From: Acidobacteriia bacterium UBA6623
GTDB lineage: Bacteria > Acidobacteriota > Terriglobia > Bryobacterales > UBA6623
Direction: 5' to 3'
Length of the DNA: 64,000 nucleotides
NCBI GenBank assembly: GCA_002433055.1
Contig: DJHJ01000025.1
Span: forward strand, 38,949 to 102,948
Both the position numbers and the translations under genes were made by a program. The notes under the pieces were generated by a model. It saw only the letters and a program-made list of their open reading frames with translations. It was not told where the DNA came from and ran no database searches. Below, in pieces: positions 27,639 to 36,417 of the stretch; position 1 is the stretch's first letter; every line of letters begins with the position of its first letter.

Positions 27639-28682
27639 GTGTCTCACCTGCCTGAAACAATTCCAGTTCGACCCGCACACCGCTTTGATGAGATAGCCTT
27701 GTTTGCGTATCTTGAGCGCACCCTGGATGGCTTTCGAAGACCAGCGGAAATACGGCAATTTTCCGGAGGACAATCTAACCCCACGTTCGCTATTTCGACC
27801 AAAGATGGGAAATATGTGGTGCGTAAAAAACCACCAGGGAAACTTCTCCCTAGTGCACACGCTGTCGATCGTGAATACCGTGTCATGAAAGCACTTGGAG
27901 CTATGGGTGTTCCTGTTCCACAACTCTACTTGTTGTGTGAGGATGAGTCCATAATTGGCACGAGTTTTTATGTGATGGATTATTTGGCTGGTCGAGTATT
28001 CCGAGATCCTAGACTCCCACAAATGACTTCCAGCGATCGCACTGCTATCTACGACTCGATGAATCTCTGTTTAGCAAAAATACACACTGCAGATTTGGAG
28101 GCGCTCGGATTGACGGATTATGGCAAGCCAGGCAATTATTTTGCGCGGCAAATTAGTCGCTGGAGTCGCAATTACTTAGCAGCTGAAACAACAAAAATAG
28201 AACCAGTGGATCAGCTAATTAAGTGGCTTCCTGAGAATATTCCTGGCGGTGACCAAACCTCGGTTGTACATGGTGACTTCCGGCTTGACAATATGATCTT
28301 CCACTCCAAAGAGCCCAGGGTGCTTGCCATACTTGACTGGGAGCTTTCGACGCTAGGGCATCCGTTAGCAGATCTGGCGTACAATTGCTTACCGTACTAC
28401 TTGACGTTCGGGGCTTCAGGTGGCTTAGCTTCTGGAAAACAGATCCCCGGAATTCCGTCTGAACAGAAGTATGTAGCGACCTATTGCCATCGAACTGCTA
28501 GCAAAATTGACCGATGGAACTTTTATCTCGCATTCTCTTTATTCCGGTCTGCTTCCATCGCACAAGGTGTCTATAAGAGGGCTCTGGATGGAAATGCCTC
28601 CTCTGTGACAGGTATTGAACTTGGCGCCCATGTTGCTGAGACTGCTACAAAGGCTTGGGAGCTGGCAATGCAATGCGATTAG
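27639..28682 (+). CDS. Phosphotransferase family protein (APH fold, ACAD10-like)
   Basis: A 347-residue aminoglycoside-phosphotransferase-fold kinase similar to the N-terminal domain of vertebrate ACAD10/11. FSGGQSNPTF forms the glycine-rich loop, YVVRKKPPG carries the ATP-binding Lys, VVHGDFRLDNMIF is the catalytic loop, and ILDWELSTLGHPLADL is the metal-binding loop. The GTG at 27639 has GGGAG 5 bp upstream and is preferred to an in-frame ATG at 27621. Bacterial homologues usually sit beside acyl-CoA dehydrogenases; none is adjacent here. ACAD10/11 kinases have been linked to phosphorylation of 4-hydroxyacyl-CoAs, which is suggestive next to lactonases and an esterase. Confidence 0.85.
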   Translation: MSHLPETIPVRPAHRFDEIALFAYLERTLDGFRRPAEIRQFSGGQSNPTFAISTKDGKYVVRKKPPGKLLPSAHAVDREYRVMKALGAMGVPVPQLYLLCEDESIIGTSFYVMDYLAGRVFRDPRLPQMTSSDRTAIYDSMNLCLAKIHTADLEALGLTDYGKPGNYFARQISRWSRNYLAAETTKIEPVDQLIKWLPENIPGGDQTSVVHGDFRLDNMIFHSKEPRVLAILDWELSTLGHPLADLAYNCLPYYLTFGASGGLASGKQIPGIPSEQKYVATYCHRTASKIDRWNFYLAFSLFRSASIAQGVYKRALDGNASSVTGIELGAHVAETATKAWELAMQCD

Positions 28683-28726
28683 ATTAGGACAATGACCACG
28701 CAAGACCAAGATTTGAGGCTGATTCG

Positions 28727-30628
28727 TTGACCAAACACATAATTGTTGGCACCGCCGGCCATATCGATCACGGAAAGACCGCACTCGTCCGTGCCTTGAC
28801 GGGCATCGACACTGACCGTTTAGAGGAAGAAAAACGACGAGGCATCACTATTGATTTGGGATTTGCGCATCTCCCAATTAGCAATGGAATGCAGCTTAGT
28901 TTTGTGGACGTTCCTGGACATGAAAAATTTATCAAAAATATGCTAGCTGGTGTTGGTGGCATCGATTTGCTCATGCTTGTTGTGGCAGCAGATGAAGCGA
29001 TTATGCCGCAGACAAGGGAGCATTTTGATATTTGCCGTTTACTCGAAGTTCGTCAAGGACTTGTTGTCTTGAGTAAAATTGACCTGGTCGATTCTGAATT
29101 AGTCGAGTTGGTTCAACTTGAGTTGGAAGAATACCTTGTAGGTTCTTTTCTTGAAGGAGCACCAATTTGTTCTGTAAGTTCGAAGACCGGTCAAGGCATT
29201 GATGCTCTGCGTAAAACACTTTGCGAGCTAGCTGGTGAGACGGACCCCAAGAATAGCTTTCACCACTTCCGGCTTCCAATTGACCGAGTTTTTGTGATGA
29301 AGGGATTTGGGACTGTTGTAACAGGAACTCTGGTTTCAGGGACACTCTCAGTTGATTCGGAAGTTGAGCTTCTGCCCACAGCAGAGCGCGTGCGTATTCG
29401 AGGTCTCGAAGTACACGGACAAGAGGTTTCACAAGCATTCGCAGGACAACGCACGGCAGTCAATCTTTCAAATATTACGGCCGAGCGACTTGCACGAGGA
29501 ATGGTGTTGACCGCTGCCGAAAAATTTGACTCGACTAGAAGTATCGATTGCTCTCTAGACTTGCTCGAATCTTCTAAACCACTTAAATATGGTGCCCGAA
29601 TCCATTTTCACAGTGGAACGATGGAACTTGAAGGACGTGTGTATTTTCTAGACCGCCGAAAAGTTCTCGAACCTGGAGAACGTACGTATGTGCAGCTTCG
29701 TTTTAAAGATGCCTTGCCGGTATGGCGTGGAGACCGATTTATTATCCGTCAATTCTCACCAGTAATTACGATCGGTGGCGGTGTGGTGCTCGACAATCAA
29801 GCACCAAAGCATCGTGTTGGTAAAAACTGGATGAAGCGACTAGAAGCTCTTGATTACGGGAATGCTGATCATGTGTTGGAAGTCCTAACGAAAGGATCTT
29901 TTTACGGCATAAGTGCACCAGAAATTATCGCGCGAACAGCATGGTTGGATGAACAACTACACGCATTGGCACTGAAGCTCGAGAAAAGTGGACATATAAT
30001 CCGAATTCACAACCAGCCGGAACATTTTATTCACAACGATGAGTTTCATACTGCGACCGATAAAATCGTTTCGTTCCTAACCGCTTTTCACGACGACAAC
30101 CGGTTGCACCCAGGTGTTACTAAAGAGGAGTTGCGAGCGTCCCAATTTGTAGATGCCCCTTCGTTTTTCCTTGATGCACTCTTAGCTCGATTAGTACAGA
30201 ACAAAAAGATTCTCATCGAAGGCGAGATAGTCCGTCTTACTGACCACAAGGTTGTTTTTAAGGAAGATGAAAAGGCTGCGGAACAGGAGATCATTAGTGT
30301 TTTTAAACAAGCAGGGTTGACGGTTCCCGCTTTACCTGAGCTGCTTGAACAGTTAACTCTTGACAGGTCTCGTGCACGACGTGTCGTTGAAAATCTGTTG
30401 AGAGAAGGCATTTTGATTAAGGTGACCACAGACCTCATTTTTGACGCCCAAACCCTCGGCGAACTCCGTAAAAAATTGGTTCAACAAAAGTTGCAATCAG
30501 ATCAACTTACCGTCCCAGAGTTTAAGATACTTGCGGGTGTTAGTCGTAAATATGCAATTCCTTTACTTGAACACTTTGACCGGATAAAAGTGACGCGAAG
30601 GGTCGGCAACGATCGAGTGATTTTGTGA
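28727..30628 (+). CDS. selB: Selenocysteine-specific translation elongation factor SelB
   Basis: A 633-residue translational GTPase that delivers Sec-tRNA to UGA codons. G1 is GHIDHGKT (residues 11-18), switch I ends in RGITIDLGF, G3 is DVPGHEKF, and G4 is SKID in place of NKXD. The EF-Tu-like domains 2 and 3 are followed by about 250 residues of winged-helix repeats that in SelB bind the SECIS hairpin. The start is a TTG at 28727. None of selA, selD or selC is in the window. The presence of selB predicts at least one selenoprotein elsewhere in the genome; I did not find a convincing in-frame TGA here. Confidence 0.94.
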   Translation: MTKHIIVGTAGHIDHGKTALVRALTGIDTDRLEEEKRRGITIDLGFAHLPISNGMQLSFVDVPGHEKFIKNMLAGVGGIDLLMLVVAADEAIMPQTREHFDICRLLEVRQGLVVLSKIDLVDSELVELVQLELEEYLVGSFLEGAPICSVSSKTGQGIDALRKTLCELAGETDPKNSFHHFRLPIDRVFVMKGFGTVVTGTLVSGTLSVDSEVELLPTAERVRIRGLEVHGQEVSQAFAGQRTAVNLSNITAERLARGMVLTAAEKFDSTRSIDCSLDLLESSKPLKYGARIHFHSGTMELEGRVYFLDRRKVLEPGERTYVQLRFKDALPVWRGDRFIIRQFSPVITIGGGVVLDNQAPKHRVGKNWMKRLEALDYGNADHVLEVLTKGSFYGISAPEIIARTAWLDEQLHALALKLEKSGHIIRIHNQPEHFIHNDEFHTATDKIVSFLTAFHDDNRLHPGVTKEELRASQFVDAPSFFLDALLARLVQNKKILIEGEIVRLTDHKVVFKEDEKAAEQEIISVFKQAGLTVPALPELLEQLTLDRSRARRVVENLLREGILIKVTTDLIFDAQTLGELRKKLVQQKLQSDQLTVPEFKILAGVSRKYAIPLLEHFDRIKVTRRVGNDRVIL

Positions 30629-30744
30629 TCACCATGTGCGATTGACCACTCAAAGACAGAGCTGAACTGATTAGAATTAGGTAGTCACTCACTGATCGGA
30701 GACTGAGCTACGCAGGTAAGCTCGAAATTAAGAGGTAAGCAGGG

Positions 30745-32022
30745 ATGAATTTTGAATACGCTGTCGAGATGGCAACATCGAGCATACGGTACGGACCCGG
30801 GACGACTCAAGAATTGGGCTCTGAAATGGTTGAACGTGGAATTTCTCACGTCATGTTTCTAACCGATCCTTACCTTGCTAAACTGCCACCGGTCGAAACG
30901 GCATTGACCTCTCTCGAAGAACACAAGGTTAGTTACTCTCTGTACGAAGATGTGTCTGTTGAACCAACTGACAAATCCTTTCAGGACGCTATTCTCCTAG
31001 CTCAGGACAAGAGAATAGATGCCTTTGTTGCCGTCGGTGGTGGATCCACAATTGACACCGCAAAAGCAGCAAACCTCTATTCAACTTATCCGGCAGATTT
31101 TCTTGATTATGTCAATCCTCCAGTTGGCAAAGGCTTGCCTGTGCCTGGGCCACTGAAACCATTGTTTGCTGTTCCAACAACAGCGGGTACTGGGAGTGAG
31201 ACGACAGGAGTGGCAATCTTTGATTTCGCTGAGTTACACGCCAAGACAGGTATTGCTCACCGCCGTCTCAAGCCGACACTTGGTATCTTGGATCCCGAAA
31301 ATACTCGTACACTACCTGCCGATGTAGCTGCGGCCACTGGATTGGATGTTTTAAGCCATGCCATTGAATCCTACACAGCCGTTCCTTACACTGCGAGGCC
31401 TCGACCAGAACACCCGAGTTTACGTCCAGCCTATCAAGGCTCCAATCCAATTAGCGACGTTTGGTCTCTCGAAGCTCTGCGAATGGTTCGAGAGTTTTTA
31501 CCCCGCGCAGTTGCAGACTCAGATGATGATGAAGCCCGTGGCATGATGTTGCTAGCAGCATCGTACGCTGGTCTTGGATTTGGTAACGCAGGAGTTCACC
31601 TACCCCATGGAATGTCCTACCCAGTTTCAGGTCTCGTGAAGAATTATCGTCCCGAAGGGTATCCAGGAGATCGCCCACTGGTTCCCCATGGGACCTCCGT
31701 GATTTTGAATTCTCCAGCAGTATTTCGTTTCACAGGTTCAGCCTGCCCCGAACGGCATTTGCGGGCCGCCGAAGTACTCGGTGCATCTGTTAAGGGCGCT
31801 AGTCTAGTCGATGCTGGCAAGATTCTGGCGGATCAAATCACCAAGTTTATGCGAGAGCTAAATGTCCCCAATGGTCTGAGTGGGATAGGGTACGAACTAA
31901 GTGACATACCAGCATTAGTTGCAGGCACTCTACCTCAACATCGTGTGACAAAACTCTCACCTCGTCCAGCTGATGAAGATGCTCTCGCTGCTATGTTTGA
32001 AGACGCCATGACGGCATGGTGA
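30745..32022 (+). CDS. Iron-containing alcohol dehydrogenase, hydroxyacid-oxoacid transhydrogenase-like
   Basis: A 425-residue group III iron-dependent alcohol dehydrogenase. The NAD-site segment AVGGGSTIDTAKAANLY and PTTAGTGSETTGVA are present, with metal ligands in TGLDVLSHAIE and VHLPHGMSYPV. The insertion RPRPEHPSLRPAYQGSNPISD and the overall length match ADHFE1-type hydroxyacid-oxoacid transhydrogenases, which oxidise 4-hydroxybutyrate or L-3-hydroxybutyrate with 2-oxoglutarate as acceptor. The start ATG has AGGTAAGCAGGG upstream. It is convergent with trpS. Confidence 0.88.
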   Translation: MNFEYAVEMATSSIRYGPGTTQELGSEMVERGISHVMFLTDPYLAKLPPVETALTSLEEHKVSYSLYEDVSVEPTDKSFQDAILLAQDKRIDAFVAVGGGSTIDTAKAANLYSTYPADFLDYVNPPVGKGLPVPGPLKPLFAVPTTAGTGSETTGVAIFDFAELHAKTGIAHRRLKPTLGILDPENTRTLPADVAAATGLDVLSHAIESYTAVPYTARPRPEHPSLRPAYQGSNPISDVWSLEALRMVREFLPRAVADSDDDEARGMMLLAASYAGLGFGNAGVHLPHGMSYPVSGLVKNYRPEGYPGDRPLVPHGTSVILNSPAVFRFTGSACPERHLRAAEVLGASVKGASLVDAGKILADQITKFMRELNVPNGLSGIGYELSDIPALVAGTLPQHRVTKLSPRPADEDALAAMFEDAMTAW

Positions 32023-32060
32023 TCAACTCCCAAAATTCAATCACTCAATTTTTGTAGGAA

Positions 32061-33062
32061 TTATCGGTGCATGTAAAGGCCGACTTTTTGACGAACAGCT
32101 TGCATAGTTTTTTCTGCAATTGGAGCTGCACGTTCAGTTCCGTGCCGAAGGATTCCTCGAACTACATCGCGGTCGGCAGTTAAGTCCCGAAATTTTTTCT
32201 GGAGCGGCTCTAGTTTTTCGACCAACGCTTCTGTGACCGCTTTTTTCAGCACGCCGTACTGGACGCCGCTAAATACCTCTCTTGTTTCTTCGTTGTCCGC
32301 TCCGCTACAGGCTTGGTAAATTGTGATCAGATTGGCTACGCCTTCACCCAAATCATTGAAATCGACAGCCGGTTTAGTATCCGTGACAGCTCGTCCAATT
32401 AACTTTTTGATGCGTGAAGGAGAGTCTAAGAGGCTGATCGAGTGATTCGATCCAGGTGCTGACTTGCTCATTTTTTGGGTTGGGTCATCGAGACCCATGA
32501 TTCTTGCGCCTACAGATGGCAACTCAGTTTTGGGAACAACAAATGTCTCGCCATAAAGTGAGTTAAAGCGACCAGCAATGTCACGTGTTAACTCTAGATG
32601 CTGTGTTTGGTCATCACCAACCGGAACAACTCCAGCCTGGTACAGCAGGATGTCTGCTGCCATCAAAGCAGGATAGACGAACAACCCAGTTCCAACCGAC
32701 TCTTGCTGTTCAGTTTTGGTCTTAAATTGTGTCATGCGACTTAACCAACCTACCGGCGTAACACAGGAAAAAACCCAGGCGAGCTCGACGTGTTGCGGAA
32801 TCGTTGATTGCACGAAAATAGTGGAATGTTCTGGATCGATGCCAGCAGCAATATATAGCGCTGCCATTTCTTCTATCTTTTCCTGTAGTGCCTTAGGTTC
32901 TTGATAAACAGTAATCGCGTGGTAATCAACTACGCAGTAGATCGGCCTGTAATCGTATTGAATAGCAGTCCAGGTTTTGAGCGCTCCCAGGTAGTTGCCT
33001 ATATGCAGGTCGCCTGTGGGCTGCATCCCTGAGAAGAGAACCGGACTGGCTTTATTGGGCAT
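32061..33062 (-). CDS. trpS: Tryptophan--tRNA ligase
   Basis: A 333-residue class I aminoacyl-tRNA synthetase, normal length for bacterial TrpRS. It has the HIGH-type motif GDLHIGNYLG (about residues 17-26), the ATP-site segment GDDQTQHLELTRDI, and KMSKS in DPTQKMSKSAPG. It charges tRNA-Trp in the cytoplasm. It lies 131 bp after the start of the M16 gene on the same strand; no obvious T-box-like leader is visible. Confidence 0.95.
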   Translation of the reverse strand: MPNKASPVLFSGMQPTGDLHIGNYLGALKTWTAIQYDYRPIYCVVDYHAITVYQEPKALQEKIEEMAALYIAAGIDPEHSTIFVQSTIPQHVELAWVFSCVTPVGWLSRMTQFKTKTEQQESVGTGLFVYPALMAADILLYQAGVVPVGDDQTQHLELTRDIAGRFNSLYGETFVVPKTELPSVGARIMGLDDPTQKMSKSAPGSNHSISLLDSPSRIKKLIGRAVTDTKPAVDFNDLGEGVANLITIYQACSGADNEETREVFSGVQYGVLKKAVTEALVEKLEPLQKKFRDLTADRDVVRGILRHGTERAAPIAEKTMQAVRQKVGLYMHR

Positions 33063-33193
33063 CGCCTTGTCATTCTATCGATAGATGGATAGGCTACGCT
33101 CTACCAAAAGGCAAATAACAAGTGAGAGGCTCTAAAAATTCGTTCTTGTTCGTATCGATTGGGAGCACAGATGATACGACAAAGTGTTCAGAG

Positions 33194-34708
33194 TTAACCT
33201 TTTGGGTATTCCATTGTCAGCGGGTCGGGCAGTGGAATGTGCCGAATATCAGTATTTTTGGCAAAGTTCTCAAACTTGTACTGTGGCCTGTCTGGGTTGC
33301 CGCGCAGAATCTCGTTTACGTTACCGACTGCTAAGATAACGATCTCGCTGGGGTGGAGATGTTGTTGGGCTGCTTTGAGGAGGTCGTCAGCTGTTAGGGC
33401 AGCCACTCGATTTCGATACTGTTTCCAGTAGTCCTTCTCTCGCCGTGTATATTCATCGTCGGCAAAAGTTCCGGCTACGATCGATGCAGTTGCGAAAAAC
33501 CTGGGGAAAATCTCGACAAGGTAGTTTTTAGCCGTATCCAGTTCTTTCTGGGAAACTTTCTCGTTGCAAATTCGTTCGATCTCTTCCAATACAATCGCAG
33601 TCGCTTGAGCACAGCTGCCATTTTTCGATTGAAAAGAAGCCCGAAAGACCCCAGGGTAATAAACCCCAGCCCTAAAACTCGAACGTGCAGAATATGCCAA
33701 GCCTTCATCGGAGCGCACACGGCCTGTGATTCGGGATGTGAAACCGCCGCCTCCGAGAATGGAATTCATAACCATAACGGCAATGTGGTCAGGATTGTTA
33801 CGCTGGATGCCCAGGTGCCCTATTGAAACTCGTGACTGATTGACGCCTGTCTTGTTTACCATTGCCAAACAAGGGGTGGGTTGATGTTTGGGTTTTGGGA
33901 CAGTGGAAACATCCGGTCTATTCGCAGACCATCCCTCCCTCAGAGAATTTTTGAGCCTGACGAGAATCTCTTTGGTATCAAAGTCTCCAGATACTGCGAA
34001 TACTAGGGAAGAGGGATGATAATACTGTGCGTGAAACCTACTCATCTTATGTGCGGTTATTGATGTGATGCTTTTCTCAGTGGCGAGCTTTGAGCTGAAG
34101 TGAGAATCGCCGCGCAATAGTCTTTGGAACTCGCGGTTCTCGATCACTGAAGTACGGTCATTACGTCGCTGCATATTCTGCAACTGGTGCCTTTGAGCCA
34201 ATGCAAGTCGTTCCGAATTAAAAGCAGGGTTGCGTAGCATGTCGAAAAACATGACAAGTGAGGGTTCAAGGTTTTGCTTCAAGCAGTCGATCCCAGCATA
34301 AGCTGACGTAGCACCGATGTGACTGTGGATTTCAGTAGCAAGAAATGCGGCCTCCTCGTCGAACTTACTTGCGGACATCGATTTCGTACCGCCGGATCTT
34401 ATTAGTGTTCCCGTCATAGAAGCGAGGCCGAGATCTTCGTCGGAATTTAAGTATCCACCGGTACGAACTGTTACACCCAACCTAACCAGTGGCAGTTGGT
34501 GGTCTTCGACAAGGTAGGCCACTGCTCCGTGTGGTAGCTCGTGGCGATACTCAGAGGGTTCTGGTGGGTTGAAGTCAAGTTGGCCAAATTTAAGCTGGTT
34601 AGGGTGAACTGGAATGCTCTTGTCTGTTCCACCAGCTGAGCCTAATGCTAAAGCCCCACTGGTGGCCATTTGCAACCATCGGCGTCGATCGATCTGTATT
34701 TGCTTCAT
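33194..34708 (-). CDS. M16 family peptidase-like protein lacking the zinc motif (inactive-type subunit)
   Basis: A 504-residue M16B-type protein. An N-terminal DRRRWLQMATSGALALGSA has the look of a twin-arginine signal. The insulinase fold is recognisable from HGAVAYLVEDHQLPLVRLGV, SVLGGGGFTSR-like GGGGFTSRITGRVRSDEGLAYS and the repeat architecture. However, the position of HXXEH reads LASMTGTL, so it cannot bind zinc. Such proteins pair with an active M16 subunit to form a heterodimeric peptidase. Its ATG overlaps the stop of the active partner (ATGA), supporting a stoichiometric complex. Confidence 0.87.
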   Translation of the reverse strand: MKQIQIDRRRWLQMATSGALALGSAGGTDKSIPVHPNQLKFGQLDFNPPEPSEYRHELPHGAVAYLVEDHQLPLVRLGVTVRTGGYLNSDEDLGLASMTGTLIRSGGTKSMSASKFDEEAAFLATEIHSHIGATSAYAGIDCLKQNLEPSLVMFFDMLRNPAFNSERLALAQRHQLQNMQRRNDRTSVIENREFQRLLRGDSHFSSKLATEKSITSITAHKMSRFHAQYYHPSSLVFAVSGDFDTKEILVRLKNSLREGWSANRPDVSTVPKPKHQPTPCLAMVNKTGVNQSRVSIGHLGIQRNNPDHIAVMVMNSILGGGGFTSRITGRVRSDEGLAYSARSSFRAGVYYPGVFRASFQSKNGSCAQATAIVLEEIERICNEKVSQKELDTAKNYLVEIFPRFFATASIVAGTFADDEYTRREKDYWKQYRNRVAALTADDLLKAAQQHLHPSEIVILAVGNVNEILRGNPDRPQYKFENFAKNTDIRHIPLPDPLTMEYPKG

Positions 34709-36273
34709 CGCGCAACTCCTTGCTTTGTGGGTGATGGGTCTATCCTGTCAAGCTGGCTGTGGTAGATGGCGACGGTTCGATTGCTGGGGTGAAAATATTT
34801 CTTTGCAATGCGCTGAATATCACTGCGTGTGACAGCTTGTATACGGTCAGAGAATTTGTTGATATTTTGCCAACTACCCATCGCATCATAGACGAGCAAT
34901 TGCATCATCAGGCTAGACTTCGAGCGTAGACGTCTAAAATCACCGGCAAGTTGCTGGTTTTTTACTTTTTGTAATTCACGTGCGTCAACTAGGGTTTGCT
35001 TGATTCCCTCGATTTCTGCATATAGCGCTTCCTCTACTTCCCTCGGTTTGTGTCCTTTGGCTGCGACTCCTATCAAGCTAAAATATCCATCAAACTTCAG
35101 ACCCGAAACACCTGCACCTGCATTTGTGGCAATTTCCTGGTCTAGCACCAGTGATTTGTACAGTCGTCCTGTGCGACCGTTGAGGATTCCAGCAAGAACT
35201 ATTAATACTGGTTCGTCCACATGGGCATCAGCAACGGTGTGGTAGCGCACTTTAACGGTAGGCACGGTTTCAGCGTAGCCAGCCAGGCGTCTTTCGGCGA
35301 GTTGATTAATCTCGCGGGTGCGAATAGGTTCGGGTCGACGAGGTCCGCGTTTAAGGCGCCCAAAGTACCGCTCAGCAAATATTTTTGCATGTTTTGGGTC
35401 AAAATCACCCACCAGCACAGCAGTCAAATTGTTGGGAGCATAGTGCACCGAAAAAAAATCCAGTGCTTCCTTTCGTGTGATGCCCTCCAGATCGCTAGGC
35501 CAACCAATAACCGGCCAACTATATGGCGATGATTGCCAGAACATGGCGTTGAATTGCTCGTCCAGCTTACCAGTAGGCGTAGAATCAACGCGCATTCGGC
35601 GTTCTTCGTATACCACGTCACGCTCACTGTAGAATTCTCGGAAGACTGGATTCGCGAGCCGATCTGACTCCATCCAAAACCAAAGTTCAATTTTGTTTGC
35701 AGGGACATTAACAAAATAAATCGTATAGTCCCAACTCGTACCAGCATTCATGCCCGAACCACCAGCATTGCGATAGAGTCGGCTGAATTCGTCTTTGATA
35801 ATGAGCTCTCTCTGTTGTTCAAGAAGGGCATTGAACTCAGTGAGCAGTTTTTTGTGTTGTTCACTACGTGACGTAGGGTCTTTGGGATTGTTGATCACTC
35901 CGCGGCGGTGTTTCTCAAGCAGACTCTCCTCCTGTTGACGAATCTCACTCCTGAGTACATCCAGGCGTTGAATAATTTTTAAATCTTGTTGAATGTTCGA
36001 TGTCCCAATTGCATGGGTTCCTTTGAACATCATGTGTTCAAAGAGGTGTGCCACTCCTGTAACGCCAGGGCGTTCGTTTACTGAGCCCACTTTCGCTATC
36101 CAGCCACACGAAACATTGGGATCACCTTTGCGTGGCACAAATAGGAACTTCATCCCGTTTTTGAGGGTGTGCACGCTGGGTGTAACACGCTGCCCTAGAC
36201 CTACGTCGGCCATAAAGGGAACAGAAACGGCCAAAAGAAAGGTGAAACATAGTCGGCGTGTGCGTTCAAACAT
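34705..36273 (-). CDS. M16 family zinc metallopeptidase, active subunit
   Basis: A 522-residue exported insulinase-family peptidase. A signal peptide (about residues 1-28) is followed by the inverted zinc motif HLFEH (H76, E79, H80) and a distal Glu in SERDVVYEERRMR. About 60 residues of charged, predicted coiled-coil sequence are inserted shortly after HXXEH (from about QQDLKIIQRLDVLR). The gene is translationally coupled to the inactive-type partner downstream. The pair probably degrades peptides in the periplasm. Confidence 0.9.
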   Translation of the reverse strand: MFERTRRLCFTFLLAVSVPFMADVGLGQRVTPSVHTLKNGMKFLFVPRKGDPNVSCGWIAKVGSVNERPGVTGVAHLFEHMMFKGTHAIGTSNIQQDLKIIQRLDVLRSEIRQQEESLLEKHRRGVINNPKDPTSRSEQHKKLLTEFNALLEQQRELIIKDEFSRLYRNAGGSGMNAGTSWDYTIYFVNVPANKIELWFWMESDRLANPVFREFYSERDVVYEERRMRVDSTPTGKLDEQFNAMFWQSSPYSWPVIGWPSDLEGITRKEALDFFSVHYAPNNLTAVLVGDFDPKHAKIFAERYFGRLKRGPRRPEPIRTREINQLAERRLAGYAETVPTVKVRYHTVADAHVDEPVLIVLAGILNGRTGRLYKSLVLDQEIATNAGAGVSGLKFDGYFSLIGVAAKGHKPREVEEALYAEIEGIKQTLVDARELQKVKNQQLAGDFRRLRSKSSLMMQLLVYDAMGSWQNINKFSDRIQAVTRSDIQRIAKKYFHPSNRTVAIYHSQLDRIDPSPTKQGVAR

Positions 36274-36417
36274 AGGTTCTTACAGTGTAGAACGAGTCCA
36301 TGGTTTCACCCAAGGATTTAGTAAACAGTGCACCGATATCGTGTTTATATATCCTCGTTTTAGCCTTGACAGTTATGCTAGATGGTGTTCGTTCTGCAAT
36401 GGTGCATTGAGGAGATC

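Noticed and set aside
27381..28022. A 213-codon minus-strand frame across the esterase end and phosphotransferase start
   Set aside because: It overlaps two well-supported genes on the other strand and has no recognisable domain.
28727..30744. A selenoprotein or SECIS element near selB
   Set aside because: I looked for genes ending in TGA with a continuing conserved frame and found none convincing. The TGA stops checked coincide with natural protein ends.
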